From assembly GCF_025685655.1 (NCBI RefSeq), contig NZ_JAGSYG010000009.1, positions 124,001 through 188,000 on the forward strand: a stretch of 64,000 nucleotides of DNA, written 5' to 3'. A program made the position numbers and the translations under genes. This DNA comes from Acidicapsa ligni (GTDB lineage: Bacteria; Acidobacteriota; Terriglobia; Terriglobales; Acidobacteriaceae). Below are positions 8,039 to 18,500 of this stretch, in pieces (the first letter of the stretch is position 1; each line of letters begins with the position of its first letter). Under the pieces are notes generated by a model. It was not told the origin of the DNA and ran no database searches. It was given only the letters and a program-made list of their open reading frames with translations.

Positions 8039-10711
8039 ATGGGTATCTTCCGTCGTATTTTGGCCCTGGGCAAGCGTTCAGAACTTGACCGCGAGAATGA
8101 GGATGAGCTTCGCGACCACGTACAGATGCGTACCGAAGCCAATCTTGCAAAAGGTATGAGCCTAGAGCAGGCTGCCCGTGCTGCACGCCTTCGATTCGGC
8201 AATCCAACCGTGCTGAAAGAGCGTGTCGGGGCGGAGGATGCGGCTCTGAATCTGGAAAGTCTGTTCCGCGATGTACGTTACGCTCTGCGCGGATTCTCCA
8301 GGAGTCCCGGCTTCACCACGGTAGCGATTCTCACGCTGGCGCTCGGTATCGGCGCAAATACCGCCGTCTTTCAACTACTGGATGCCGTACGCCTCCGCAG
8401 TCTTCCTATCCAGAAGCCGGAGGAACTGGCGGAACTGCGCATTGTCGGCGGGAATAGGGGTATCGGGATCACAGACAGTGCTTATGCGAATTTCACCATT
8501 CCTATGTGGCAGGAGATTCGGCTCCATCACGATCCATTTTCCGGCGTTTTTGCATGGCGTCAAGCGGATATGGCAGTCGGTCCGCCCAACGAAGAAAAAC
8601 ACGTAAACGGGCTTGAGGTCAGTAGAGAGTTTTTCAACGTGCTCGGCGTTTTGCCTCTGCAAGGCAGGCTTATCGAGCCGCAGGACGAAGGCGGCTGTGA
8701 ACTATCGAAAGTCGTCGCCAGTTATCCGTTTTGGAAGACTCAGATGGGCGGCCAGCCGATTACGCCAAGCACGACCATCCTCGTCGAAGGGCACGCGGTC
8801 CAGGTGCTCGGGGTAACGCCTCCATCCTTCTTTGGCGTCGTCGTGGGAGACAGGTTCGACCTCGCTTATCCAACATGTACGCCACCGAATCCTCGTCGAG
8901 AAGCGTTTAACTTTTCAGTCATGGGGCGGCTCAAGCCGGGCTGGGATATGGATCGAGCTTCAGGATATTTCAACTCCCTCAGTCCTGGCGTCTTCGAGAG
9001 CTCTGCTCCCACGAACTACAGCCCGGAGACGATCAAGACTTTTAAATCCTTCCGGCTCGCTGCCTACCCAGCAGGTGCGGGCGTGAGCAGACTACGCGAT
9101 GCTTATGACTCCTCGCTGCAGTTACTCCTCGCCATCACGGGACTTGTGCTTCTCATTGCCTGCGCCAACCTGGCCAACCTGATGCTCGCTCGCGCCACAG
9201 CGCGTCAGCGGGAGATGGCTATTCGTATGGCCCTTGGTGCCTCGCGACGGCGCATGTTGAGGCAGTTGCTGATTGAGAGCAGTCTGCTCGCAATCAGCGG
9301 CGCATCGCTCGGTATTGCGCTTGCACAGCCTCTTAGCCGTCTACTCGTTGCATCGCTCGGTACCAGTCAATACTCGATCCATCTGGCGATCAGCACGGAC
9401 TGGCGGGTACTGCTCTTCGCTGCAGTTGTGGCTGCTCTCACCTGCGTAATATTCGGCACTGTTCCAGCCATGCGTGGCGCGAACGCGGATCCTATCGCCT
9501 CACTCAAATCGGGTGAGCGCGGAGTCATTGGCAGCCGCGAACGCTTCTCGATCCAGCGCCTCATGGTCATCATGCAGATCGCGGTCTCCATGGTGCTGCT
9601 GGTTGGCGCTCTCCTGTTTGTCCGCAGCTATCGAAATCTGATGACCCTCAACCTTGGCATGCGTGAAAACGGAATCACGATCGCCTATTTCGGTTTTCCA
9701 GCATTGAATATCAAGCCGGAGAATCAGGCAGAGTTCAAACGGCAGTTAATGAACGATGTTCGCAGCATCCCTGGCATTCAGGACGCGGCTGCTACCACCA
9801 ACATCCCGATGAGCGGAACCACCTGGGGTCATGAAGTCCATGTTGGCGCAATCGAGGGTGGAAGCAGATTCACGTATGCCGATCCGCACTATTTCTCCAC
9901 TATGGGCATTCCGCTTCTCACCGGGCGAGCCTTCACGGATGCGGACACCAACTCTTCTCAGTTTGTCCTGATCGTCAATCAGGCCTTTCTTCGAAAATAT
10001 CTCTCCACAACCCAACCCCTTGGCCAGCTTGTGCATGTCATGCCTGAGCCGCATTACCCCGAGCGAACGTATCAAATCATCGGCACCATTCCCGACACCC
10101 GGTACAGCGAGATGCGCGAAGACTCGCAGCCCATTGCCTACGTTCCGGCTGCTCAGCTTCCATTGGATGCACAGGATCCGAGAGTTTCAGCGATGATTGC
10201 TACCAGCATCGGACCGGATGCAATCGTTGCCCTGAGACATAACATCGAGGCCAAATATCCAAACATGAGTTTGCAGTTTTTCGACTTTCAACAGGAGATT
10301 CGTGACGGCCTCGTCGGAGACCGCATGATGGCCATGCTCTCCGGATTCTTTGGCGTGCTCGCCGCCCTGCTTGTAGCCGTCGGTCTCTATGGTGTGCTGT
10401 CGTACTTCATTACGCGGCGTCGTAACGAGATTGGCATCCGCATTGCGCTCGGCGCCAAACGAGGGCAGGTCATCGCCCTAATTATGCGGGACACAGCAGC
10501 CATGCTGCTGGTCGGAATCGTCCTCGGAACGGGACTGGCGCTTCTCGCCGGCCGCGCTGCCACAGCCATGCTCTTTGGCCTTAAGGCCTACGACCTTGCA
10601 ACCCTGGCCTTCGCCATCGTGCTGCTAGCGTTCATCGCCGTCCTGGCCAGTTGGCTGCCCGCGCTCAAAGCGTCCAACCTGGATCCAGTCGCAGCATTAC
10701 GTTCCGAGTGA
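8039..10711 (+). CDS. ADOP-family duplicated FtsX/MacB permease
   Basis: An 890-residue membrane protein with the same design as the divergent copy at 4502-7186: an N-terminal prefix domain (about 1-75), MacB-type periplasmic domain, three-helix FtsX block near 365-480 with the family hallmark IACANLANLMLARATARQREMAIRMALGAS, then a second MacB/FtsX half ending in LKASNLDPVAALRSE. The ribosome site GAGGTGA precedes the ATG. Expression is presumably controlled by the PadR gene immediately upstream. No ATPase partner in the neighbourhood. Substrate unknown. Confidence 0.93.
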   Translation: MGIFRRILALGKRSELDRENEDELRDHVQMRTEANLAKGMSLEQAARAARLRFGNPTVLKERVGAEDAALNLESLFRDVRYALRGFSRSPGFTTVAILTLALGIGANTAVFQLLDAVRLRSLPIQKPEELAELRIVGGNRGIGITDSAYANFTIPMWQEIRLHHDPFSGVFAWRQADMAVGPPNEEKHVNGLEVSREFFNVLGVLPLQGRLIEPQDEGGCELSKVVASYPFWKTQMGGQPITPSTTILVEGHAVQVLGVTPPSFFGVVVGDRFDLAYPTCTPPNPRREAFNFSVMGRLKPGWDMDRASGYFNSLSPGVFESSAPTNYSPETIKTFKSFRLAAYPAGAGVSRLRDAYDSSLQLLLAITGLVLLIACANLANLMLARATARQREMAIRMALGASRRRMLRQLLIESSLLAISGASLGIALAQPLSRLLVASLGTSQYSIHLAISTDWRVLLFAAVVAALTCVIFGTVPAMRGANADPIASLKSGERGVIGSRERFSIQRLMVIMQIAVSMVLLVGALLFVRSYRNLMTLNLGMRENGITIAYFGFPALNIKPENQAEFKRQLMNDVRSIPGIQDAAATTNIPMSGTTWGHEVHVGAIEGGSRFTYADPHYFSTMGIPLLTGRAFTDADTNSSQFVLIVNQAFLRKYLSTTQPLGQLVHVMPEPHYPERTYQIIGTIPDTRYSEMREDSQPIAYVPAAQLPLDAQDPRVSAMIATSIGPDAIVALRHNIEAKYPNMSLQFFDFQQEIRDGLVGDRMMAMLSGFFGVLAALLVAVGLYGVLSYFITRRRNEIGIRIALGAKRGQVIALIMRDTAAMLLVGIVLGTGLALLAGRAATAMLFGLKAYDLATLAFAIVLLAFIAVLASWLPALKASNLDPVAALRSE

Positions 10712-10758
10712 TAGAAGGCACTTGCCGAAAGAGTGTGAAGCTCTTAGCTGAGAAACTC

Positions 10759-10785
10759 GAACAAGAGAGGCGTCCCGAGACGCCT
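10759..10785 (-). terminator. Hairpin at the end of the phoH-era operon
   Basis: AGGCGTC (10768-10774) and GACGCCT (10779-10785) pair around a four-base loop and overlap the era stop codon; on the minus strand a pyrimidine-rich stretch (CTCTTGTT) follows. The same hairpin lies after the convergent ADOP gene, so it could serve both. Confidence 0.5.
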
Positions 10786-11978
10786 TACTCTTCGGATGGT
10801 TCGACATCCTGATCAGCGGCCTCATCAACAGCCTGATCGACAGCTTGCCGGGTCGCCATATCTTCCAACTGCTTCCGCCAATCGAGCGTGTCGATAAATC
10901 CGCGCGACTCACGCCAGCCCGGCTCGACAATCACATGCAACTCCAGGTAAACCCGCGTCCCCAGCAACGACTCAATCTCCTTGCGCGCGCTCGTCCCGAT
11001 AGCCTTGAGCTTCACTCCACCCTTGCCAATCAGAATCGCCTTCTGCCCATCGCGCTCGCAGTAGATCACCGCTGAAATACTCGTCACCGGCAGCTTTACC
11101 TCTGCTACACCACCACCCTTGATCGGACGAGGCTTCTTCGCCTTGAGCGGCTGTGGTGGCGGCTCCTCAAACTTCTCAATCACCACCGCCGCAGCATAAG
11201 GAACTTCTTCGCCCGTCTCCATCAGGATGCGCTCGCGTATCAGCTCCGCCACCAGAAAACGCTCCGGCTGATCCGTAAACTGCTCCGGCGGAAAATACCT
11301 CTCACCTTGCGGCAAAGTCTCGACCAGCTTTTCAACCAGACGATCCAGCCCATCGCGCTTGCGAGCACTGATCGGAAAAACCTCCGCAAAGGAATACTGC
11401 TTCATCAGCCGATCGATCAAAGGCAAAAGCTGCTCGCGCTGGATAAGGTCAATCTTGTTAATCACCAGAAAAACAGGGCAATCCAGCTTGCGTACCAGCC
11501 CAAAGATGAACTCGTCTTCACTACGCCAGTTAGGCCGATGCTCCGTCTTCTTGGCCGCGTCGACTTCAGCAACCGCTTCACTGGGATCGCCTTCACCATT
11601 GGGTTGAAGTGGCAAAACTTCCTCGGCCCTAATTTTGCCCTCAACTTCGCTCTCAAGCTGCAACTCGCGGCTGGCGTCTACCAGGAGCATCACCACGTCG
11701 CGCGTCTCAAGCGCATCGTAGACCTCCTGCATCATGCGGCGGTCAAGCTGCGTGCCCGGCTTATGAACACCTGGTGTATCCACAAAAACAATCTGCGCAG
11801 CCGGACGCTTCACGCCCTTGCTGCTGCTCGCCGCCACCTCAAGCACACCCGTAATCCGATTGCGCGTAGTCTGCGGCTTGCTCGTGACGATCGCCACTTT
11901 TTCGCCAACCAGTGCATTCAACAGCGTGCTTTTACCGGCATTCGGCCGGCCTAAAATTGAAACAAATCCTGAACGCAA
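10785..11978 (-). CDS. era: GTPase Era, with two insertions
   Basis: A 397-residue GTPase that helps mature 16S rRNA and assemble the 30S subunit. The P loop is GRPNAGKS (10-17), G3 is DTPG (67-70), G4 is NKID (174-177). The C-terminal KH domain carries the RNA-binding GKGG loop (318-321). Usual Era is about 300 residues: here an acidic insertion at about 106-155 sits between G3 and G4, a Pro/Lys/Gly-rich one at about 271-298 sits in the KH region, and the C terminus has an acidic tail. It is the last gene of a phoH-like/ybeY/CorC-like/era operon, the classic ribosome-maturation neighbourhood. Confidence 0.95.
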   Translation of the reverse strand: MRSGFVSILGRPNAGKSTLLNALVGEKVAIVTSKPQTTRNRITGVLEVAASSSKGVKRPAAQIVFVDTPGVHKPGTQLDRRMMQEVYDALETRDVVMLLVDASRELQLESEVEGKIRAEEVLPLQPNGEGDPSEAVAEVDAAKKTEHRPNWRSEDEFIFGLVRKLDCPVFLVINKIDLIQREQLLPLIDRLMKQYSFAEVFPISARKRDGLDRLVEKLVETLPQGERYFPPEQFTDQPERFLVAELIRERILMETGEEVPYAAAVVIEKFEEPPPQPLKAKKPRPIKGGGVAEVKLPVTSISAVIYCERDGQKAILIGKGGVKLKAIGTSARKEIESLLGTRVYLELHVIVEPGWRESRGFIDTLDWRKQLEDMATRQAVDQAVDEAADQDVEPSEE

Positions 11979-11981
11979 TTC

Positions 11982-13367
11982 TTACTCCACTTCTGTTCCG
12001 TTACTGCCGTTGCCGTTACTTCTATTGCCAGTTCGTGAGCGAATACTCCGCTCATCATTCTCATCCTCTGCTTGAGCTGCAAACTCATCGGGCGTAACAA
12101 AAATGCGCACCTTCTCCACACGGCGATCTGAAGAAGCCACAACCTCAATGCGCACCGAGCCAATCTCTACGACCTCACCTGCGTGAGGAATTCGCCCCTC
12201 AGCCTCGCTGACCAACCCGCCAACCGTCTGCGCCTCATAATCCTCTTCTTCAGGATGCCAATCCGGCCCGGCCAGCTCGTCCAGTCGATCTACCGGAAAC
12301 CCTCCCGGCACTTCCCACACGCCTTCAGAGATGCGCTGCGGATCATCCACCCGCGCATCCTCTTCATCCTCGTGCTCATCGCCAATATTACCCACAATCT
12401 GTTCCAGCAAATCTTCAATCGTGACCAACCCAGCCACTTCGCCGTACTCGTCAATCACGATGCGCATATGCTGCTTCTCGCGCTGCATATCGCGTAGCAG
12501 TTCATAGCCCTTCTTCGTTTCAGGCACCAGCGCCACCGGACGTCGAATCGTCGCCACCGTGCGAACCCGCGCTTCCTCATCCGTAATCTGCAACAGATCA
12601 TGCGCAAAAGCGATACCGGTAACGGCATCCAGCGTCCCGGCATAAACAGGTACACGCGAATAATTGTGCTCCCGCAGTTCTTCCAGGAACTCCACCAGCG
12701 TAATCGACTCAGGCACTGCGAAAATCTGCGGCCGCGGCGTCATGATATCCCGCACCAGCAAGTCGCCAAACTCCACCGCCGAGCGCACCAACTCGCGGTC
12801 GCTCTCTTCCAGAATTCCCTCTTCTTCGCCTGCTTCCAGCAGCGCTTCTACATCGCCTGCCGTCTCTTCCTCCGCCGTAACCGGCTCCTCTGCGAGCGTA
12901 GCTATCGACAGCAGAAAACTGATCAGCAGCGTAACAGGAAAAACAACCAGCAACAGCAGCCGCACTGCCCACAAGAGCCGCACAACCCAAAGCCCCTTCG
13001 TACGCTGAAAAAGCAAAAACGGCACAACCTGCGTGCAGAAAACCACGATCAAAATAATGATCAGAACAGCTTGAAAAATCTCCTCCGTCGACGGCCTGCC
13101 TGCATTTGCCGCACGATCGAACAAAACTCTCCCAAGCTCAAGCGCCAGCATTCCCATCGAGAGATGCATGAGCACGGAAGCAGCCAGCGCTCCCCGTTCC
13201 CGTGAGATCCACAATCGGCTCTCAATATGCTCTTCCCATGCATCCAGATTGTCCTGAACCTCACGCGAAAGGATCTTTCCAAATTCGTAATGAACTCGCG
13301 TCACATACGCTGCAATCGTCAAAATACCAGCCAGCAAAATGAGAATGCATAACGAACCGATACTCAT
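11982..13367 (-). CDS. CorC/HlyC-type CNNM-CBS protein
   Basis: A 461-residue membrane protein. The N-terminal about 165 residues hold a CNNM-like membrane block with hydrophobic helices at about 3-25, 60-85, 98-120 and 130-158. Two CBS domains follow (about 205-325; MTPRPQIFAVPESITLVEFL, then DEYGEVAGLVTIEDLLEQIVGNI) and a CorC_HlyC C-terminal domain (about 345-430; EGVWEVPGGFPVDRLDEL). The family is linked to magnesium or cobalt efflux and ion sensing. A low-complexity Asn/Gly/Ser tail ends the protein. It overlaps ybeY by four bases and is three bases from era, so all are one operon. Confidence 0.9.
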   Translation of the reverse strand: MSIGSLCILILLAGILTIAAYVTRVHYEFGKILSREVQDNLDAWEEHIESRLWISRERGALAASVLMHLSMGMLALELGRVLFDRAANAGRPSTEEIFQAVLIIILIVVFCTQVVPFLLFQRTKGLWVVRLLWAVRLLLLVVFPVTLLISFLLSIATLAEEPVTAEEETAGDVEALLEAGEEEGILEESDRELVRSAVEFGDLLVRDIMTPRPQIFAVPESITLVEFLEELREHNYSRVPVYAGTLDAVTGIAFAHDLLQITDEEARVRTVATIRRPVALVPETKKGYELLRDMQREKQHMRIVIDEYGEVAGLVTIEDLLEQIVGNIGDEHEDEEDARVDDPQRISEGVWEVPGGFPVDRLDELAGPDWHPEEEDYEAQTVGGLVSEAEGRIPHAGEVVEIGSVRIEVVASSDRRVEKVRIFVTPDEFAAQAEDENDERSIRSRTGNRSNGNGSNGTEVE

Positions 13368-13891
13368 CGCGTGCTCCCGAATTGAGAGCTGCCTTCGACC
13401 CGCTCAATCAATCCCAACGGAAGCTTCAACTTTGCCCGCAGCCTGCGTTCTTTCTTAGCCATCTGCCCCTCATCGACCTCGTGATCGTATCCAGCCAGAT
13501 GCAACATCCCATGCAACATCAGCACCCGCAGCTCTACTGCCAGCTTGTGCCCCTGCTGCGCAGCCTGCCGCGACGCCGTCTCTACAGAAATGGCCAGATC
13601 TCCAGCCGACCCAAATCGCGGGTCATCGACTGGAAACGAAAGCACATCCGTAGCCTTGTTTTTCTTGCGAAACCGTCGGTTCAGATTGCGTATGCCCGTA
13701 TCTGTAGTCAGCAGAACAGTGACCTCGCCCTTCAAACCCACGGCGGTTTGCGCCTCGCGCAGATAGCGCGTGAGCGTTCTTTGGGATGGAAGCGGATGCC
13801 GCGTACGCCGCGTGCTCGCCACCGTAACGGCTGGAGCAAGCTGCGGAAAGCCGTCGGCCGCTTCCGGCTGGTCTGGGTCTAAGAGGATCAT
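13364..13891 (-). CDS. ybeY: Endoribonuclease YbeY
   Basis: A 175-residue zinc endoribonuclease involved in 16S rRNA 3'-end maturation and ribosome quality control. The metal motif HGMLHLAGYDHEVDEGQM (H-x3-H-x5-H) is intact near residue 130-145, and the conserved upstream block NRRFRKKNKATDVLSFP is present. The N-terminal 30 residues are an extension relative to short family members. It lies between the PhoH-like and CorC-like genes, with a four-base overlap to the latter, as in many bacteria. Confidence 0.95.
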   Translation of the reverse strand: MILLDPDQPEAADGFPQLAPAVTVASTRRTRHPLPSQRTLTRYLREAQTAVGLKGEVTVLLTTDTGIRNLNRRFRKKNKATDVLSFPVDDPRFGSAGDLAISVETASRQAAQQGHKLAVELRVLMLHGMLHLAGYDHEVDEGQMAKKERRLRAKLKLPLGLIERVEGSSQFGSTR

Positions 13892-13977
13892 CGTGCTCCG
13901 GAGCAGCTACCTGAGCTGCCCCGGATAGTTTGATGATACGGTATTCCGAAATTTACTGCGTCTTTACGCGTTTCAGG

Positions 13978-15054
13978 TTATTGAGGTTTCGTCGAAGACT
14001 GCCCCGGAATGCTCGTTCTGGAACCCGGCTTCTGCTCCTGTGCATCCCCCAGCCCAAGCGGCAACTCCCGCTGCTGCGACTTTCCTTCGTACGCGCGAAT
14101 GATCCGCTGCACCAGGCTATGCCGCACCACATCCCCATCCTCGAAGTGGCAGAACTTGATCCCTTCCACCCCTCCAAGCAGGTTGATCGCCTCCACCAAT
14201 CCCGATTTCTTCGGATTCGGCAGATCGATCTGCGTAATGTCGCCCGTAATAACCGCCTTTGAATTGTTCCCCAAGCGCGTCAGGAACATCTTCATCTGCT
14301 CAGTCGTCGTATTCTGCGCCTCATCCATGATGATGAAAGCATCGCTCAAAGTCCGCCCACGCATAAACGCCAGCGGAGCAACTTCGATGATGTTCTTTTC
14401 CAGCATCTTGTCGACCTTTTCCGGCTCGCAAAGGTCATAAAGCGCGTCATACAACGGCCTCAAATACGGATCGACCTTCTCCTGCAAACTGCCAGGCAAA
14501 AAACCAAGCCGCTCACCAGCCTCAACCGCAGGCCTCACCAGAATGATGCGGCTGACTTTCTTCGCATTCATCGCGGCAACCGCCATGGCTACAGCAAGAT
14601 AAGTCTTGCCCGTACCCGCCGGTCCAACGCCGAAGATCATGTCGTTCTGTTCAATCGCCTCGACATACTTCGCCTGGTTGATCGACCTCGGCGTAACCGC
14701 CCGCTGAACGCCCGCCTTGACGCCCGTTGTCCGCTGCTTCGCAGAGTCCATCAACGACTTCAACGTCACCGCCGGATCAGCCACCACCAGCTTTAGCATG
14801 GCGTGAAGTTCGCCATTGAAAGGATGCACGCCCGCACGGCGCAGCGACTCAAAATCCGAGAAGATGCGCTTAACCCTGCCCACGCTATCCTCCGGCCCTT
14901 GTACGTGAACTGCATCGGAGCGCAGATCAATCCGCACGCCGAGCGAATCTTCCATCAGTCTCAGGTTTTCGTCGCGGGTCCCGAACAGGGGCTCAAGGTT
15001 GGGCGTAATCTCCAGAGCGATCTTCAATGGATTAGAGAGCCTCCGTGGCTGCAA
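13978..15054 (-). CDS. ybeZ: PhoH-like ATPase (YbeZ type)
   Basis: A 358-residue cytosolic protein. Residues about 1-110 form an N-terminal KH-like region; residues about 115-325 are the PhoH P-loop domain with Walker A GPAGTGKT (144-151) and a Walker B DEAQNT. The C-terminal tail is Gln/Pro/Ser-rich. The family is thought to act with YbeY in RNA metabolism, and the operon order here (this gene, ybeY, CorC-like, era) supports that. Start chosen at ATG 15054; no strong alternative is visible. Confidence 0.93.
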   Translation of the reverse strand: MQPRRLSNPLKIALEITPNLEPLFGTRDENLRLMEDSLGVRIDLRSDAVHVQGPEDSVGRVKRIFSDFESLRRAGVHPFNGELHAMLKLVVADPAVTLKSLMDSAKQRTTGVKAGVQRAVTPRSINQAKYVEAIEQNDMIFGVGPAGTGKTYLAVAMAVAAMNAKKVSRIILVRPAVEAGERLGFLPGSLQEKVDPYLRPLYDALYDLCEPEKVDKMLEKNIIEVAPLAFMRGRTLSDAFIIMDEAQNTTTEQMKMFLTRLGNNSKAVITGDITQIDLPNPKKSGLVEAINLLGGVEGIKFCHFEDGDVVRHSLVQRIIRAYEGKSQQRELPLGLGDAQEQKPGSRTSIPGQSSTKPQ

Positions 15055-15510
15055 GCAAAGCCGACAGCGGTTGAGAGTTAGGTTGAGTTGGGATTGAGGT
15101 GTTGAGCAAAATGCCGTCGATCAATATGTCATACATGTCAAACAATAAACAGACGCGAAGAGGGCCGCTAACGGCCAGTCTGCGATGCGGGATGGCATAG
15201 GCGACCAAATCCTGTATCTGACACAGAGAGTACCCCTACAGGCAGTGGTAGTCAACCCTAATTATGTAAATTTGCACTACCAATATTGATTGGCCATCAC
15301 TATCCAAAGCTCGCTCCAGATCTTTTTTAATTATGAGATCCATTCAATTCCTGCTAACTCGTTTCTCCTTGCATGTTTTAGCCTGTTAGGGATATCTTCC
15401 CTCTGAGTAGCCCCAATACTTAACTATGTGAAAGATAATTTCGCAACTGGAATAGCCGCTTTGCGGCTTCGCCTTGTCTGCACTCTGTTAACGCCCATTC
15501 AGGAGCACCG
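15055..15510. other. Intergenic region with two small hairpins
   Basis: This divergent spacer between the phoH-like operon and the FG-GAP gene has no convincing gene. It holds two short stems: GGCCG/CGGCC at 15163-15176 (loop CTAA) and AGCCGC/GCGGCT at 15454-15468 (loop TTT), the second within the probable leader of the FG-GAP gene. It is AT-richer than its flanks at 15250-15450, as expected for promoters, but I could not choose a promoter with confidence. Confidence 0.5.
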
Positions 15511-18500
15511 ATGCACTTCCGCTGGTCTTCAGCTTTCTCTGCCTTGATTTTCCTCGCCGTACCCGCCTCATTCCAGATGGCGGCTGCTCAGACACCTACC
15601 GCAACCCCGAACTTCGGTGGTTTTTACGCAGCTCCAGTCGTGAGTGCAGGATCTACGGAAAGCGCCACAATCGTCACTGGCGACTTCAATAAGGATGGCA
15701 AACCGGATTTAGTAACAGTGAACTCCAGCGGACAGCTCGAAATTCTACTGAATAATGGCAGCGGTGGCTTTGAAACGCCTTCCATCATTGCGGCACCAAA
15801 ACTATCCGGGATCAACTCATACACCCTCAATGCAGCGATAGCCCTGGATCTAAATGGAGATGGCTACTCAGATCTTGTTCTGGGAACGTCACCCAATTCG
15901 TCTTTGCATCCGGCCCTCGTTGTTCTTCTTAATCAAAAGAACGGCTCCTTCGGAGCCCCTGTAACCTTGTCGTTGCCAAATCCAACGGGGTATCCAATCG
16001 ATACCTATTCCTATGGCCTCGCTCAAACAACGACCTCTGGTCATAACGATATTGTTGCAGTCGAGTGGCTCAACACTGACCAAATATTGCTGCAAGTCTT
16101 AACCAATGATGGATCTGGGAATTTTTCTCCCCAGACTGCACAGACCATTAACGTCCCTGTCGCGCAACAGCCCTACTCCTCTGCCCACGTGATGCCTGCA
16201 TTTGCAGATGTTAACCACGATGGCAAACAGGATCTTTTATTGGAGCGAGAAGATGATCGGTTGCTTACCGACTACGTGGACGTGCTACTAGGCAACGGTA
16301 ACGGCACCTTCCAGCTTCCCTCCCCAAATACCACCGTCACATTTCCGTCATCCAACGCCGGACTTGTGCCCTATACAGTACTGACGGCGCAGAGCCTGAC
16401 TACCGATGCCTCAAAAGCTGATCTCATTTTGATCAATTACGCAGGCGTATACACCGCGTTGGGCAATGGTGACGGAACGTTTCAAACACCCAATTTACTT
16501 CTGAATAAAACACAGACGCCAAATCAATCACTGCAGACGGGATGTGTCTTGCAGGTTCAGGCCGTGGATCTAAACGGGGATAGCAAACCTGACCTAGTTG
16601 CCGTCGGATGCGGTGCGCTGGTCACGTATCTCGGTAACGGCGACGGTACCTTTAACGGAATCACAGGCACAGCAGTAGGGTTTGATGACGGAGGATATGG
16701 CTCTGTAAATTTGATCGTTACAGCAGACTTCAACGGCGACGGTAAGGTAGACTTCGCCAACAGCGATGCAAGCGGCAATGTCGAACTTGGCATTGGCAAC
16801 GGCGATGGAACTTTTGTAGCTACACCGCTGCTGTACTCTGCCAACTCCCCGATTCTGCCACCTCAAGCAGTTGGGGTTGGAGCTGTCGCCGACTTGAACG
16901 GGGATGGTTTTACGGACTTGATTGCATTGGGGCCGAACTCCCTAGTTACAGGCCTCGCCAACGCCAAAGGTGGATTCTCATATCAAACAACTTTGCCGTA
17001 CTCTACCTACGGCACGGTCTACGTGGAACTCTCGACTGGTGACTTCAATGGAGATGGCAGACAGGACATCGTTCTTGTTGGAGATGACGGAACGGCCGCA
17101 GTAGCTTTATCCAATGGCGATGGGACATTTAGAACTCCCGTCAACCCCATCACTCCTTCGATGGCTCTGGCGTGTGCACTTTATTACAGCGCAGTCGGCG
17201 ACATCAATGGAGATGGGAAGCTGGACCTGGTATTTGCCTATCCCGGTGACGTTGGCTGTGGCGGCAGTACTGTTCCATCGGGCTATTTCACAGTGCTGGG
17301 CAATGGCGACGGAACATTCAAGACTCCAACCTTCTACGCCTCAGGAACGGACTTATATACCGTTACACTTGCAAGTTTCCATGGGAAAAATAATCCCCTT
17401 GACCTTATCCTCGGCTCATCTGGTCTCTTCACCCTATCCGGTAGCGCCAGCATACTAAAGGGCAACGGTGACGGAACATTCGAAGCTCCCACCGTCGTGT
17501 ACACCGGAAACTCCGTTCAACAGATTCTCACCGATGACTTCAACCAGGATGGCAGCCCAGATCTCACCCTGGTCACCCTGGATTCAGGAACCGGTGGCGA
17601 AGCAATGTTATACGCAGGTAATGGAGATGGAACCTTCAAGAAGAGTACCGGCTTAGGCGCAAACACCATCAACAATTCTGCTATCTATGCCGACGTAAAC
17701 GGTGACGGTATTCCAGATTTGATCGGCGATGATAGGTACGGTTTGATGTTTGTAAATCTGGGTACAGGGCAAGGTAGCTTTGCCCCATCTATCAATTACT
17801 TTTTTTCGGGAATTACCACCCCTCTCTTTGCGGGCAACTTTCTTGGCGACAATACACAAAGTATCGTGGGGTTCAGCGAATACCTCGGTGGAACAGCATT
17901 CTTCATGAATCAGGGTGGAACCTCACTCACCGTAACCGCATCACCCAGTCCCGTCGCGGGCGGCACAAGCGTAGTCTTGACTGCAAATCTGGCAGCAACG
18001 CTGTCCCATCAGCCAGAACCCATAGGGACCATTAAGTTTTATGACAACAGTTCGACGCTGCTGGGAAGCAGCCCAGTGGGAACTCCGTTTTCCTTTACAG
18101 GATTGCAACCTGGGGTGCATAGCATCACGGCCGTCTACTCCGGTGATGCTCATTTCAATCCCAATACCTCGACACCTTTCACAGTCACGATATCAGCGCC
18201 TCCACCGCCTGATCCTGATTTCACATTCACATCCAGCGCTGTGACCCTTACCTTGGCAGCAGGTCTATCGGGAACCCTGAACTTAACCATCGCAGATAAC
18301 GCCAGTCTCACTTCTAAAACCACGTTCCAATGCAGCGGATTACCTGCTGAGTCCTCCTGTTCCTTCACTCCATCAACCCTCAGTGTGTCTGCAGGGAACT
18401 CGGGAACAACTACGCTAAGCATCAGCACCAAAGCTGCCTCAACAAATATCCGGTTAAAAGTAGGCTCTCAGGCCCATCTGGCAGGCCTTGGAGTAATTGC

